Shown here one piece after another: positions 54,914 through 64,000 of a DNA stretch of 64,000 nucleotides; the stretch's first letter is position 1; each line of letters starts with the position of its first letter. Under the pieces are notes generated by a model that saw only the letters and a program-made list of their open reading frames with translations, did no database searches and was not told where the DNA came from. Position numbers and translations under genes: made by a program. The DNA is taken from assembly GCF_004011695.2 (NCBI RefSeq), contig NC_082415.1:124001-188000 (forward strand). Reading direction: 5' to 3'. The stretch is from Ascochyta rabiei. Lineage: Eukaryota; Ascomycota; Dothideomycetes; Pleosporales; Didymellaceae.

Positions 54914-57083
54914 ATATATCTACGAGAGATCACTAAAAGCGCACTCGTAGGATGCCGCGTCACAGCTCAGCGGCGGAATATGGTTCGTCTACCGTGTCAT
55001 GTAGCTATACTTCACCAGTACCGAATTCTGCGAAGCAAGATGTAGGATAATGGACCTGACGCGGCATAACGATGCCGCTGTTAAATTTGCGCCACGCCTA
55101 CCACGCGGCTATGACCCACTTGGTTCGTCTCAAGCAGATACGACAAATTGTGGCTGAAAAAGTGCCTACATCGTTATCCGAAGAACTTCGAGACCTTATG
55201 TTTATGCCAAGGTAGGGTTGATGATGTACTACCGATGCTGAATGCTGCGGCTATAGCAGGCTACGTCATACTCGCTAGCTATTCGGTCAGTCAGAAGGCC
55301 TCAAAAATTGGATTGAAAACTAACTATTAATTCAGAAGAGGCCAGCAACGACATTCGACGGGTCCTTCCTAGCACCAACTGCAAATCCCCATACAGCTCT
55401 TAACTACCTCATTAAGTGGTACCATTGGCTCCTTCTTGTTCGAGATCCATCTGGAAGATCTCAATGAGCTCAACTCTGGCTCGGTCGCTTACGCAAACCT
55501 TCCTTAGAAGCCTCACCCAAGAATATCAGGATCAATTCCGCAAAACTCCACATGTAAGGCAGAATTGAGTTAGTAACGATGGCATGGCGATGACATTAGC
55601 AGCGTCGCTAGCTTCAGCTGCCGTAGCGTGTGGTAGCTTACGTCATACCGCAGGCGCTAGTCGGCCGACTCAGGTTTCCAGAAAATTCAAGAAGACAAGT
55701 AAGACATGATGCTGCGCTGCGCTGCGCCGCCGTTCACTTTCCTGGAATGCGTATGCGACGTTCAACCGTAGATCAACAACTTTGTACACTCAATAGCCTT
55801 GAAGAGACACCACAAGACCTGTTCTTATGGAGTCTGACCACGTGTACGTAAAGCAGGAACGTCCAGGTTTCTCTCATGCTAAAAGAGACGACTTGTCAAG
55901 GCGACTACCGCAGAGCTCGGGGACCTCGCACAATCGAACATCAATCCTGTGTTCTACGCGAAACTTGGTTTCAGTGTCTGCTACGAGGAAGTTTCGCCAT
56001 CAGGCATCGGACAGAGTAGGTGCGACCCACGAATATGCAGCGTCTTCGATCTTAAGTACCCCCACGTCCTACGACTTGTACGAAAAAGACCAACCTATGC
56101 TGCGACAGCCGTGATAACGTGCGCTTGTTATACTTGACTCCCTTCGCCACGCGGCCTTGTGCACGTTAGCTCCACATGTGCGGCTTCTAAGACTCGCCGC
56201 TGAAACTCTATTCCGACATCTGTCAACGCACAGTGCACGCTGTTGCCTTTTTCGAGTTCTGCGACCTGACAGCGACGCTAACACTATACTAGCGGCCGTT
56301 GTCCTCGTGCACATGCTGCGTACCCTTACCCTCATGGTCTTGTCATGACAGCGCCAGAATCTTTATGCCGCTGCAGCTGCTTCAGAGTGTTTCTCATCTT
56401 GTTTCCTCGTTTCGCGGTGCTAATGGACATGAGGGCAAGACGATTTTGCCATGAAAACCTGCTGTCAAATACGTACCAATATCACTGCTAACGTTTTGCC
56501 CAGCGAAGTGCTTGGTTAGGATCAATGCTGTCCAAACAGATTCTCAGCTACCACCCAAGAAATAAAATGACTGCACCACAGACGCCAAGTTCGAGGCCTT
56601 TGCAGAGCCGCACTGAAAAGCGAGCACGGACACCCAATCTACAGCAGTTTTCGATCTTAACGACTCGAACGCCAGGTACCCCAGTCATAGGCACCTCTTC
56701 GCATGGCGGACATCCACAGCCTGACAAGGCTGCATGAAGGCTTTCCACTATCTACGCCAAACGGCTGGGGCCACTTGAGAGTCCACCACCTTACGTCAAT
56801 CTCGCTGTCCACGTATACAGCAGGCCCATGCCTGTTTCAGGCTCGCTTTTGCACATACGACGGCCGTATTGTCCCTCCTTATCAAGATGCACATCAAGTA
56901 TCCTGATGCAGGGTCATTGGCATCATCTCAACCTGGAATTCGTTCTCTTCTTCTGCTTCCCAGTCCTTTGTTCTGATCTTCTTTCACGGTGCCGCTGGTT
57001 CGGGCTATATTCTACTTCTCGAGTGCTGTGCACGCTTAGTTATTCAATGCGAGGAAAAGCAGGTTCCCGCAAGATCCGAAAAC
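54914..57083. other. Gene-poor stretch with a possible GNAT-like fragment
   Basis: Near 55930-55985 the plus strand reads SNINPVFYAKLGFSVCYE, similar to the last strand/helix of GNAT acetyltransferases, with no start and many stops around it. Otherwise nothing supported in 2.1 kb. Confidence 0.3.
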
Positions 57084-58985
57084 ATGTATCGACCTTCCTA
57101 CCGTGTCTCGCGATCCCAAGACCCCGAAAGTAGTCGTCGCCGGACGATATGGCCTTTCGCCAATGGAGATGGCATTCGTATCAGCACGCCTTGGCCGTTG
57201 CTCTATGGCTCTGCTACCGAGACGAACCAGCGAAATACCAGCGTGTTTGACATTGAAGGTCGTGCGGCGAGAATGAGTGTTATGGTTGACTCGTCGCTGT
57301 TCCCACCACCACTGCAAGCCCGGAATCGACACTCCGCATGGGTTGGATGGACGGCACAGAGGGAAACATGGCTTGCACCCGTTGCAGGGTCGGATGACAA
57401 AGAGCGTGTTTGGTCTGGCGAGTTTGATGTGGAGAGGCGCCCATCATGGCAGTCACGAGCATCGGACCGATGGAGTGGCGAGCTGGACATTGAGGATATC
57501 AAGGAAAACGCCAAGAAGGAGCCGTATGCGGTTGATTGGGAAGAAAACGACCCGGAGAACCCTCTCAATTTTGACACAGGACGTAGATGGTTCAACGCGA
57601 TGATGCTCGCATTTGCTTGCTTCATGGTGTCGATCGCATCGTCAGGGTTTTCCCAAGGCACGCAACAACTCAAGACAGAGTTCGCTGTTTCCCAAACTAC
57701 CGCCCTTCTCACAACTTCAACCTTTGTGCTCGGTTTCGCAGTTGGTGCCCTCATTCTCTCCCCCCTTAGTGAGGTCTACGGCCGCCGCGACCTCTACGTA
57801 ATGACGTTTGGTTCCTTCGTCGCCTTCAGCGGCGCCGTTGGCTTCTCCTCCTCCATGACGGTCGTCATCGTCCTGCGTTTCTTCGGCGGCCTCGCCGGGT
57901 CCTTCACGCAAGCCGTCGCCCCCGCTGTGGTGGCTGACATGTTCAATGCGCAAGACCGTGGGCTCGTGATGTCCATCTTCACACTCGCCGGCCTTGTAGG
58001 GCAGAACCTCGGACCTATTGTCTGTGGGTTCCTCGTCAAGGCGTACGGCTGGCGCGCGATTGCTGTATTGATCACTGCTGCATCGGGGCCGACCTGGGTC
58101 ATTCTGACGCTCACGTTTCCCGAGACGTACGCGCCTGTCCTCCTGCAACGCCGCGCAAGAAAACTCACGGTCGAGACGGGCAGACAACATCAGGTCGCCG
58201 GTATGGCACCCAAGCCTATCGCACAACAGCTCCGCGTCGGTGCGCTCCGACCCTGGATCATGCTGATCTACGAGCCCATCGTCACGCTCCTCTCGCTCTT
58301 CCTCTCTGTCGTGCACGGTACGCTTTTCCTCCTCTTCGCTGCGTATCCCATCGTATTCCAGCAAGTGCGCGGCTGGCCGCAGGGTATTGCTTCGCTGCCA
58401 TTCGTAGCCATCATCGTCGGCATCTTGATTTCACTCGTCTACGTCGCGCTGGTCGATCAGAAGCGATACGCCAAGGTGGTTGCAAAGTACGACGGCGCCG
58501 CGCCGCCCGAGGCCAGACTACCACCTGCCATGCTCGGTGCTGCGGCACTCCCCATCGGATTATTCTGTAGGTCTTCCTCACCTTACGTTTCTAGTCCCAC
58601 CACCTCGATTCTAACACGCACAGGGTTCGCATGGACAAACGCCCCGGAGCTCCCCTTCATGATCTGCGTCTCCGCCGGTACTCTCTTTGGCTTCGGCATG
58701 GTGCTGCTCTACATGTCACTCACGAACTACATCGTCGACGCATATCTTGGGTACGCGGCATCGGCACTCGCAGCCAGCACGGTGCTGCGCAGCGTCGCAG
58801 GCGCTGTATTCCCACTGTTCACAGCGGACATGTATGCGAGGCTGGGCATCCACTGGGCGAGCAGCGTGCCAGGCTTTCTGGCGCTGGTGTTCATACCGTG
58901 TCTGTTTGCATTTTACACGTGGGGGGATCTGCTGCGGGGGATGACGCGGTTTGGGGCCGAGGCAGCGAGCATGACGGGGAAGTAG
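57084..58985 (+). CDS. MFS transporter, DHA1-type, with long N-terminal extension
   Basis: Exons 57084-58566 and 58624-58985 give 614 residues. The intron (58567-58623, GTAGGT..CAG) is 57 nt and in frame, so it can be overlooked; removing it joins GLF and WFAWTN as in the family. A cytosolic N-terminus of about 150 residues, rich in Ser/Arg, ends DPENPLNFDTGRRW before TM1; then SPLSEVYGRRDLYV (loop 2-3 motif), PETYAP, and twelve membrane segments. DHA1 proteins export drugs, toxins or polyamines by proton antiport. The long N-terminus may be a regulatory region; a later ATG is possible. Confidence 0.9.
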   Translation: MYRPSYRVSRSQDPESSRRRTIWPFANGDGIRISTPWPLLYGSATETNQRNTSVFDIEGRAARMSVMVDSSLFPPPLQARNRHSAWVGWTAQRETWLAPVAGSDDKERVWSGEFDVERRPSWQSRASDRWSGELDIEDIKENAKKEPYAVDWEENDPENPLNFDTGRRWFNAMMLAFACFMVSIASSGFSQGTQQLKTEFAVSQTTALLTTSTFVLGFAVGALILSPLSEVYGRRDLYVMTFGSFVAFSGAVGFSSSMTVVIVLRFFGGLAGSFTQAVAPAVVADMFNAQDRGLVMSIFTLAGLVGQNLGPIVCGFLVKAYGWRAIAVLITAASGPTWVILTLTFPETYAPVLLQRRARKLTVETGRQHQVAGMAPKPIAQQLRVGALRPWIMLIYEPIVTLLSLFLSVVHGTLFLLFAAYPIVFQQVRGWPQGIASLPFVAIIVGILISLVYVALVDQKRYAKVVAKYDGAAPPEARLPPAMLGAAALPIGLFCRSSSPYVSSPTTSILTRTGFAWTNAPELPFMICVSAGTLFGFGMVLLYMSLTNYIVDAYLGYAASALAASTVLRSVAGAVFPLFTADMYARLGIHWASSVPGFLALVFIPCLFAFYTWGDLLRGMTRFGAEAASMTGK

Positions 58986-59143
58986 ACAGGCGCTGTCGTT
59001 GAGATCGCAGGATTGAAAAATCAGAAAACTATGGAAATACAACACTCATGGTTTATAACAACACAATCCCATTGACCCCCTATAAACCCCCCCATGAACC
59101 CCTCCACCCTCTCCGAACTCAACGTCCGCCCAGGAACCAAGGG

Positions 59144-59575
59144 AGCCAAGTGTGTACTATACAGACCGGACTGCCTATATCTCTAAGAATATAAGAATCC
59201 TAGGCAGAAGTGGACGTTACCGGTGTAGTGTAGAGGAGCAGAGTTTATACCTTTCCTTATAAAGACTTAGTTAGAGCAGGCTAATATAGAGAGTGTTGTT
59301 TATATTTAAAAGGTGTTAGAGTGCTAGGTCTAGGACCTAAAGCCTATCTACCTACCTAGATGCTAGGAAGCTAAGTGTGTACTGTACAGACTAGACTGCC
59401 TATATACCTAATAATATAAGAATCCTAGGCAGGAGTGGACGTTAGCTGTGCAGTGTAGAGGAGCAGGGTTTAAGCTTTTCCTTATAAAGACTTAGTTAGA
59501 GCGGGCTGATGTAGGGAGTGTTGTTTGTGTTTGAGAGATGTTGAGGTGCTGGGGTGCTAGGTAGGCTTAAAGAGC
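59144..59575. repeat. Tandem pair of about 205-bp repeats (period 225)
   Basis: Copies starting near 59148 and 59373 share AAGTGTGTACT, ATAAGAATCCTAGGCAG and CCTTATAAAGACTTAGTTAGAG. They differ mainly by transitions. No coding frame. Confidence 0.85.
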
Positions 59576-59610
59576 TAGTAGTGTAAGGTAGTGTATATTT
59601 CTCTAGTGTA

Positions 59611-59648
59611 ATATATATATATATATATATATAGCTATATATATATCT
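59611..59648. repeat. (TA)n microsatellite
   Basis: AT dinucleotide run interrupted once by GC. Confidence 0.9.
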
Positions 59649-59751
59649 GTATAGCTATAACTAACAAATATAAAGACTAAGAAATAAAGAATAGTCTCTA
59701 TATCGAAGAGAAGACTTAGCTATTACTAACACATACAAAGAGTAAGGGAAA

Positions 59752-60130
59752 TGTAACAACGCAGGATAATAGAAGGCTCTAGAGGGTGTAGGTATTTACA
59801 ACGAGGTGTATAGGAGCACTAGGATAGGTAGCACAGGGAATCTTCTATTCCTATAGGTCTTGTACAAAGGATACTGAAAAACCAACTATCTATAACTAAT
59901 TCTTCTTGTGCCTTTATACCTTTAAGTACAGAGAAGGTTAGGTAGTGCTGACCAGGATGCGGGACGGAAACGGGATGTAGAGGCACTGAGTCGGATATGA
60001 GTCGGGTATGAGTCAGGGCAAGAACCTTTTGAAGGACCGGTGCTTTACAGAAATAGAGAGTAGAATCTGTATAGACGAGATGTTAGGGTGTAGGGTAGGT
60101 TTAAAAAGCTAGTAGTGTTTATCTAGGTAG
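59752..60130 (+). repeat. Inverted copy of the LTR-like repeat of 7.5-8.1 kb
   Basis: TGTAACAACGCAGGATAATAG at the start and CTATTCCTATAGGTCTTGTA match the reverse complement of the copies at 7489-8062. The flanking CTGACCAGGATG, CGGGATGTAGAGGCACTGAG and GTGCTTTACA blocks match too. Probably an LTR of the same family. Confidence 0.75.
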
Positions 60131-60159
60131 TGTACACATTCTTGCCCTGGCATGAAATA

Positions 60160-60162
<3 letters not shown>

Positions 60163-60230
<68 letters not shown>
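60163..60230. repeat. (CA)34 microsatellite
   Basis: Perfect dinucleotide run of 68 bp. Confidence 0.97.
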
Positions 60231-60232
<2 letters not shown>

Positions 60233-60384
60233 GACTACAAGTGAAAAGACCCAGCGCGTCCATCGCCACCAAGCCAATCCGTCCATCGCCACTAAGCCAA
60301 TCCGTCCATCTCATCTCATCCTATCCCTCTGTTCGATGCGCGCAGCTCGGATTCACAGCATCGTCGATGCCGAGCGCGGCGGCA

Positions 60385-63300
60385 CTACCAAAGTGCGCGT
60401 CCGCCACCGGAGCCAGGCGAGGGCGCAAAGTCATGAGGCCACCAGCAAGCGAAGCTGCGCTCGAAGCCAGCGTTCTTGGGGCGGAAAGCGTGGGGAATAG
60501 GATCGCAGCTCATCTGAGTGGAGGAGACGAGGTGGCGATCGCAGGCCCACTCGGTGCCGTAGTACTTTGTGTAGCAGTCCATGAGGATAGCGACGTTTGC
60601 CTCGTCATCCGTCTCCGTCTCGTACGAAGGGTTGCATGACGGGACGTGGCCGGTTTTCGTGCCGTATTTGCAGCCGGGGAGCTTGCCGACGTCGGCGTAG
60701 GCGATTTTGACGGTTGATTTGTCCTTGTTGCGCGGGTGGGACACGGTGAGCTGCATTTTGTATTTCAGCTTGTCTTCGGGGTGCTCGTCGCGGCCTTGGG
60801 TTTCGATTATGGTCTTCACGACGTCGCCGGATGAGGTGTCGGCCAGGCCGGAGCCGGCGTGGTTCTTGTTGGGGTCGTAGAGCGTCCATTCGACTTCCGA
60901 CTTCTCGTGCTCCATCTGCTGACGGATCTCGAGGCGCCAGATGCTCTCTCGCGTGATGGGTGGTGAAGGTGGTGGAGGTGGTGGTGGAGGCGGGACAGGG
61001 TCGTCGTTGGCGGGCTCAAAGGGCATGCGCCACCAGCAGTAGCCTCCGCGCTTGTTGAGACTGTCATCGTCGGCCGTCTGGAACTTGTTGATGCCGTCGT
61101 CGCAGCCGACGTCTGTTGGGGTGAGCTTGCGCATGCCGCACTGCTGTGCACAGTCGTCGGTGATCTCCCAGGGCTTTGAAGCAATTCCGTTGGTGATCTT
61201 CCATTTCACCCAGCAGAACTCCGTGCAGCCAGCGGGAGGCTTCGAGATGGTGAACTGGATCTCCGAACGAGACTCGGCGGTGGAGTCTGTGGTGTTGGCG
61301 TGCAACATGTAACCCATCTTCTGCTCCTGAGGGCGACCTTGCGCTCCAATGTCCGTCACGATATCCGCACCCAAGAGCTGTCGGTTGTTGGCCGAGCCCT
61401 TGCCCGCCTCGCAGCCGTTCTCGTCCCACAGGGTCCACGTGAAATCCGAATACTGGTCGCCGTAGTTCACCTGCTCCCAGTATGCAGTCCACTTGCCGTG
61501 TGGCGAGATACTGCCGCCGGACTTGCATGTTGGCGTGGCTGAGGCCGACAGACTCACCGTCGTCTTAGACGGAGTAGCAGTGACCGAGACTGTGGTGCTG
61601 GACAGCGACAAGACAGTGGTGAAAGGGGACGCGGGGTTTGCCTTTGAGTAGTCGCCAAGGTTTTCCTTGGGACAGGCAGAGTGCTTGCAGGGGCCCGTCT
61701 TGCAGTAGTCAGGGCTCCGATTACCAAAGCACAATTCAGCAAGACTCCACTTAGCGCACGCTTCGGCGTCGGAGCCATCTGGCCTACACTTCCCGTTCGC
61801 GATTACGTCGAAATACGACTTGCAGCCGCCACAGTTACCCGGGGTAGGGGTGCCTGATGGTATGCCGGACCCCCATGGAGGAGTAGTCGTGGGCATGCTC
61901 AAGGTTGACGGTGGAAGTACTCGCGAGGTTGAAGAGGACGACGAGTTGGGGGACATTGATGAAGTCATGGACATGGTCGAGGACGCGATACTTGAAGAGT
62001 TGGCGGTCGACGACAACGCAATGCTCGAAGAGTTAGCCGACGGCGTCGGCGATCGCGACACCGACAAGCTCGACGACATATCAGCCGGCATCTCGTTGTT
62101 ACCTTCATCGTCGTCAAGCGACAGCGGAGCACGTGTGCAGGCAGGAGCTTCCGAAGACTTTGGCTGCTCGTTATCGCCTTCGTCATCATCCAGCATGAGT
62201 GGAGCGCGCGTGCACGATGGGCCATCTGTTGTTTTCGTCGGCTGTGCGTTGTCGCCTTCGTCGTTGTCGAGGTCGAGCGGGGCGCGTGTGCACGCTGGTG
62301 CTTCACTGCTGGTGCTCGTGAAGCTGGAGACGGTGGTTGTCGTTGTCGTGCCTAGAATGCCGCAGCCGGTGTACGTTGCTTCGAAGGATAGACATGCCGA
62401 CGTGAGAGTCTCTGTCAGGGTGTAGTTGATTGACATGATGGTCGTTGGCTCCACCTTCAGATCGACAAAGCAAGAGACGATGCGCTCAGTGACCGTGGTC
62501 TTCTGGTCTTCCTCGCACTTGCTCTTCCGCGTTGGCTCTGGCATGGGGTCGGGTCCGGTCTTCGGTCCACAGCCTCCAGGTTTGGTGCACTTGGGGCCGC
62601 CGCAGATCTCGCGTGGGCACGGTTCGCAGCCTCCTTCGACGTAGCAATAGCCCCTGCAACCGAATGGACCACAGCCTTCGTCGCCAAAGTCGTCGTCGTT
62701 CGGGTTGTCGTCTTCAGGCGGGGGGCCAGGTTTCGGACCAGGACCGGGCTTACAACCGCCAAACCACTTGCAAGGGTTCTGACCAAAGACTCCGAATGGG
62801 AAAATCTTAGGGAAGTCGACCTGGATATCGACACAGCCAGGACCGAGGGGAAGACCCATCCACCCGCAGCCACATCCGAAAAGCTTGCACTTCTTCTTGT
62901 CCTTGTTCTCTTTGTCTTCACCCTTGGTGCAAGTTCGAGGAACGCATGGACAGATAGGGCGCTTGAAGATCGCAAGGCTGAGACCGTACCATGCGAAACA
63001 CTCAGCCTTGCAATCGTTTGGCACGCAGTCCTTCACTGGCAACTTCCACCACCAGGTGAGAAACCAAGGGAGCTTCAGGCCCTTCTCTGGAGGCTCGATT
63101 GGAAGTTTGTCAACGGGTCTGCAGAGTGGCCTGCACCAGTCCAAGAGCCAGCACTCCAGTGGGCAAATCTCCATGTTGAACTCTGGCGGCTTCGGCCAGC
63201 ACTTTGTGCACCACTCATTGTCAAGGCATTCTGCGGGAGGAAACACTGGCAGCTTGTTCACATATAAGCTTTCCAACGGGCTGCACCATGTAGCCCCAGA

Positions 63301-64000
63301 GCACTTCGGACAGATTTCGCGCAACATGCCTGTTGGCATCGGTGAGGCGATACCGCTAGATGTGGGAGTGGCTGTGAAAGTAAAGCCTTGGCCTGAAGAC
63401 TTTGTAGCAATCGAACCACCACCTCCGCTCCGAGTGCCGGCGGCATTCGACGTAGAGGCTGTCGGGTTAGAAATGATCATGGTTGGTGGCCCGGAGGATT
63501 GCGAAGACGGCGAAGAAGTCTGGGCTGGGTTCGAAGTCGTGGGATCGCTGGCAGATCTCGAAACAACAGTAGTGGATGCCCAAGACAAGACGTCTGATGT
63601 AGCTGCGTTGCTGGATGATCGATCAGAAGCCGATGATGCACCTGACGTTGCTGCAGTGCTGGAAGTTCCTAATGCCGAGGAGGCTGATGGTGTACCCGAG
63701 GTCACAACGTTGTTCGAGTCTTGAGACGAAGAAGCGCTCCCAGTAGCTGTTCCAGAAGATTGCCCAGTAGACTGTGAGGAATCGCGAGTTGTGGTTGTTG
63801 TAGCTTGAGACAGTGACGAGACCCACGACGTGGCCGTCGCTGTCGTGACGCTCAAGCTCTGAGAAGACCGTGCACCTGAGGAGACTGCGACAGAAGATTG
63901 CTCGGAAGACGTTCCAGTGCTCGGAGATGGATTGACGGAGCCCGAGCTCCAGCCGGAAGTTGTACCAGTCGTAATTGTAGAGGCAGAGATCCAGGACGAA
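60385..64000 (-). CDS. Large Ser/Thr-rich, Cys-rich secreted-type protein, N-terminus outside window
   Basis: One minus-strand frame is open from the window edge to a stop at 60385-60387 (over 1200 codons, no intron seen). The visible part begins with a long Ser/Thr/Ala region. Next comes a Cys/Pro/Trp-rich block with many Cys pairs (CPKCSGATWC, CTKCWPKPPE, LECWLLDWC), then three degenerate repeats of CTRAPL-x-LDxDEG (61.9-62.3 kb). A second Ser/Thr region follows, then two related modules with W-x-x-x-LWDENG / WTLYDPNK and R-x-x-Q-K-MGY / KLKYKMQ, separated by a Pro8 stretch. Composition suggests an O-glycosylated cell-wall or secreted protein. I do not recognise the family; the N-terminus, where an enzyme domain may lie, is missing. 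Confidence 0.8.
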   Translation of the reverse strand, partial: SSWISASTITTGTTSGWSSGSVNPSPSTGTSSEQSSVAVSSGARSSQSLSVTTATATSWVSSLSQATTTTTRDSSQSTGQSSGTATGSASSSQDSNNVVTSGTPSASSALGTSSTAATSGASSASDRSSSNAATSDVLSWASTTVVSRSASDPTTSNPAQTSSPSSQSSGPPTMIISNPTASTSNAAGTRSGGGGSIATKSSGQGFTFTATPTSSGIASPMPTGMLREICPKCSGATWCSPLESLYVNKLPVFPPAECLDNEWCTKCWPKPPEFNMEICPLECWLLDWCRPLCRPVDKLPIEPPEKGLKLPWFLTWWWKLPVKDCVPNDCKAECFAWYGLSLAIFKRPICPCVPRTCTKGEDKENKDKKKCKLFGCGCGWMGLPLGPGCVDIQVDFPKIFPFGVFGQNPCKWFGGCKPGPGPKPGPPPEDDNPNDDDFGDEGCGPFGCRGYCYVEGGCEPCPREICGGPKCTKPGGCGPKTGPDPMPEPTRKSKCEEDQKTTVTERIVSCFVDLKVEPTTIMSINYTLTETLTSACLSFEATYTGCGILGTTTTTTVSSFTSTSSEAPACTRAPLDLDNDEGDNAQPTKTTDGPSCTRAPLMLDDDEGDNEQPKSSEAPACTRAPLSLDDDEGNNEMPADMSSSLSVSRSPTPSANSSSIALSSTANSSSIASSTMSMTSSMSPNSSSSSTSRVLPPSTLSMPTTTPPWGSGIPSGTPTPGNCGGCKSYFDVIANGKCRPDGSDAEACAKWSLAELCFGNRSPDYCKTGPCKHSACPKENLGDYSKANPASPFTTVLSLSSTTVSVTATPSKTTVSLSASATPTCKSGGSISPHGKWTAYWEQVNYGDQYSDFTWTLWDENGCEAGKGSANNRQLLGADIVTDIGAQGRPQEQKMGYMLHANTTDSTAESRSEIQFTISKPPAGCTEFCWVKWKITNGIASKPWEITDDCAQQCGMRKLTPTDVGCDDGINKFQTADDDSLNKRGGYCWWRMPFEPANDDPVPPPPPPPPPSPPITRESIWRLEIRQQMEHEKSEVEWTLYDPNKNHAGSGLADTSSGDVVKTIIETQGRDEHPEDKLKYKMQLTVSHPRNKDKSTVKIAYADVGKLPGCKYGTKTGHVPSCNPSYETETDDEANVAILMDCYTKYYGTEWACDRHLVSSTQMSCDPIPHAFRPKNAGFERSFACWWPHDFAPSPGSGGGRALW
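61880..62330 (-). repeat. Three degenerate CTRAPL protein repeats within the large secreted protein
   Basis: Read on the minus strand, the units are ACTRAPLDLDNDEGDNAQP, SCTRAPLMLDDDEGDNEQP and ACTRAPLSLDDDEGNNEMP, about 35-36 residues apart. Each holds one Cys and an acidic DxDEG turn; the spacer contains PSC or APAC. Confidence 0.85.

Noticed and set aside
60130..60639. A plus-strand frame with a Thr-His repeat
   Set aside because: It is the (CA)n microsatellite read in frame and then the antisense of the large secreted-protein gene.
61820..62425. A 201-codon acidic plus-strand frame
   Set aside because: Antisense of the CTRAPL repeats; the minus-strand frame is over 1200 codons and coherent.
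1..64000. CRISPR arrays, bacterial operons, Shine-Dalgarno sites, rRNA genes
   Set aside because: None seen; introns, gene families and repeat types are fungal nuclear, so bacterial features are not expected.

Overview
The window is fungal nuclear DNA. Genes carry short spliceosomal introns (47 to 213 nt, GT..AG with CTRAC branch points) and encode families typical of filamentous ascomycetes: a Zn2Cys6 regulator, major facilitator transporters, cytochrome P450s, a trans-acting enoyl reductase, an NLP cytotoxin, a GPI-type protein. Between them lie transposon copies whose reading frames are broken mainly by TAG/TAA/TGA codons explicable as C:G to T:A transitions, the pattern left by repeat-induced point mutation (RIP). 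Together this suggests a Pezizomycete, most plausibly a plant-associated Dothideomycete (Pleosporales). That placement is inference; no marker gene proves it.

Layout. 1-8.6 kb: mobile DNA. It holds a chromodomain Ty3/gypsy polyprotein in one frame with five internal stops, an intact three-exon antisense gene, tandem repeats, a polypurine tract with an LTR-like start, tandem and dispersed repeats, and a Tc1/mariner relic. 9.0-15.2 kb: two convergent P450 genes and a trans-enoyl reductase, which look like part of a polyketide/PKS-NRPS pathway whose synthase is not in the window. 15.2-24.4 kb: gene-poor decayed DNA with a MITE-free run of relics (a membrane protein, a helicase with an internal deletion, an SR-rich frame) and one intact small secreted protein at 19.1 kb. 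25.4-26.2 kb: an intact NLP gene. 27.1-31.1 kb: two pogo/Fot1-like elements side by side plus an orphan end. 32.9-34.5 kb: a RIP-like gene relic.

34.5-45.5 kb is compact and healthy: regulator, thiamine-diphosphate decarboxylase, MFS transporter, an E2-fold/F-box fusion and a FAD monooxygenase. The first three form a likely co-regulated set (a divergent promoter between regulator and decarboxylase; decarboxylase and transporter end 50 bp apart). 46-50.1 kb: an F-box pseudogene split by a 542-bp hAT-like element with perfect 8-bp target duplications, then a third pogo element. 50.9-59 kb: two MFS transporters flank a GPI-type gene with one stop and a Gly/Gln-rich gene. 59-60.2 kb: tandem and simple repeats, including an inverted copy of the LTR-like repeat at 7.5-8.1 kb. 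60.4 kb to the edge: a large Ser/Thr- and Cys-rich secreted-type protein that runs off the window.

The most unusual signal is in the pogo-like elements. Their terminal inverted repeats keep the same outer and inner sequence, but each contains a duplicated short cassette whose variable half differs from element to element while matching within an element.
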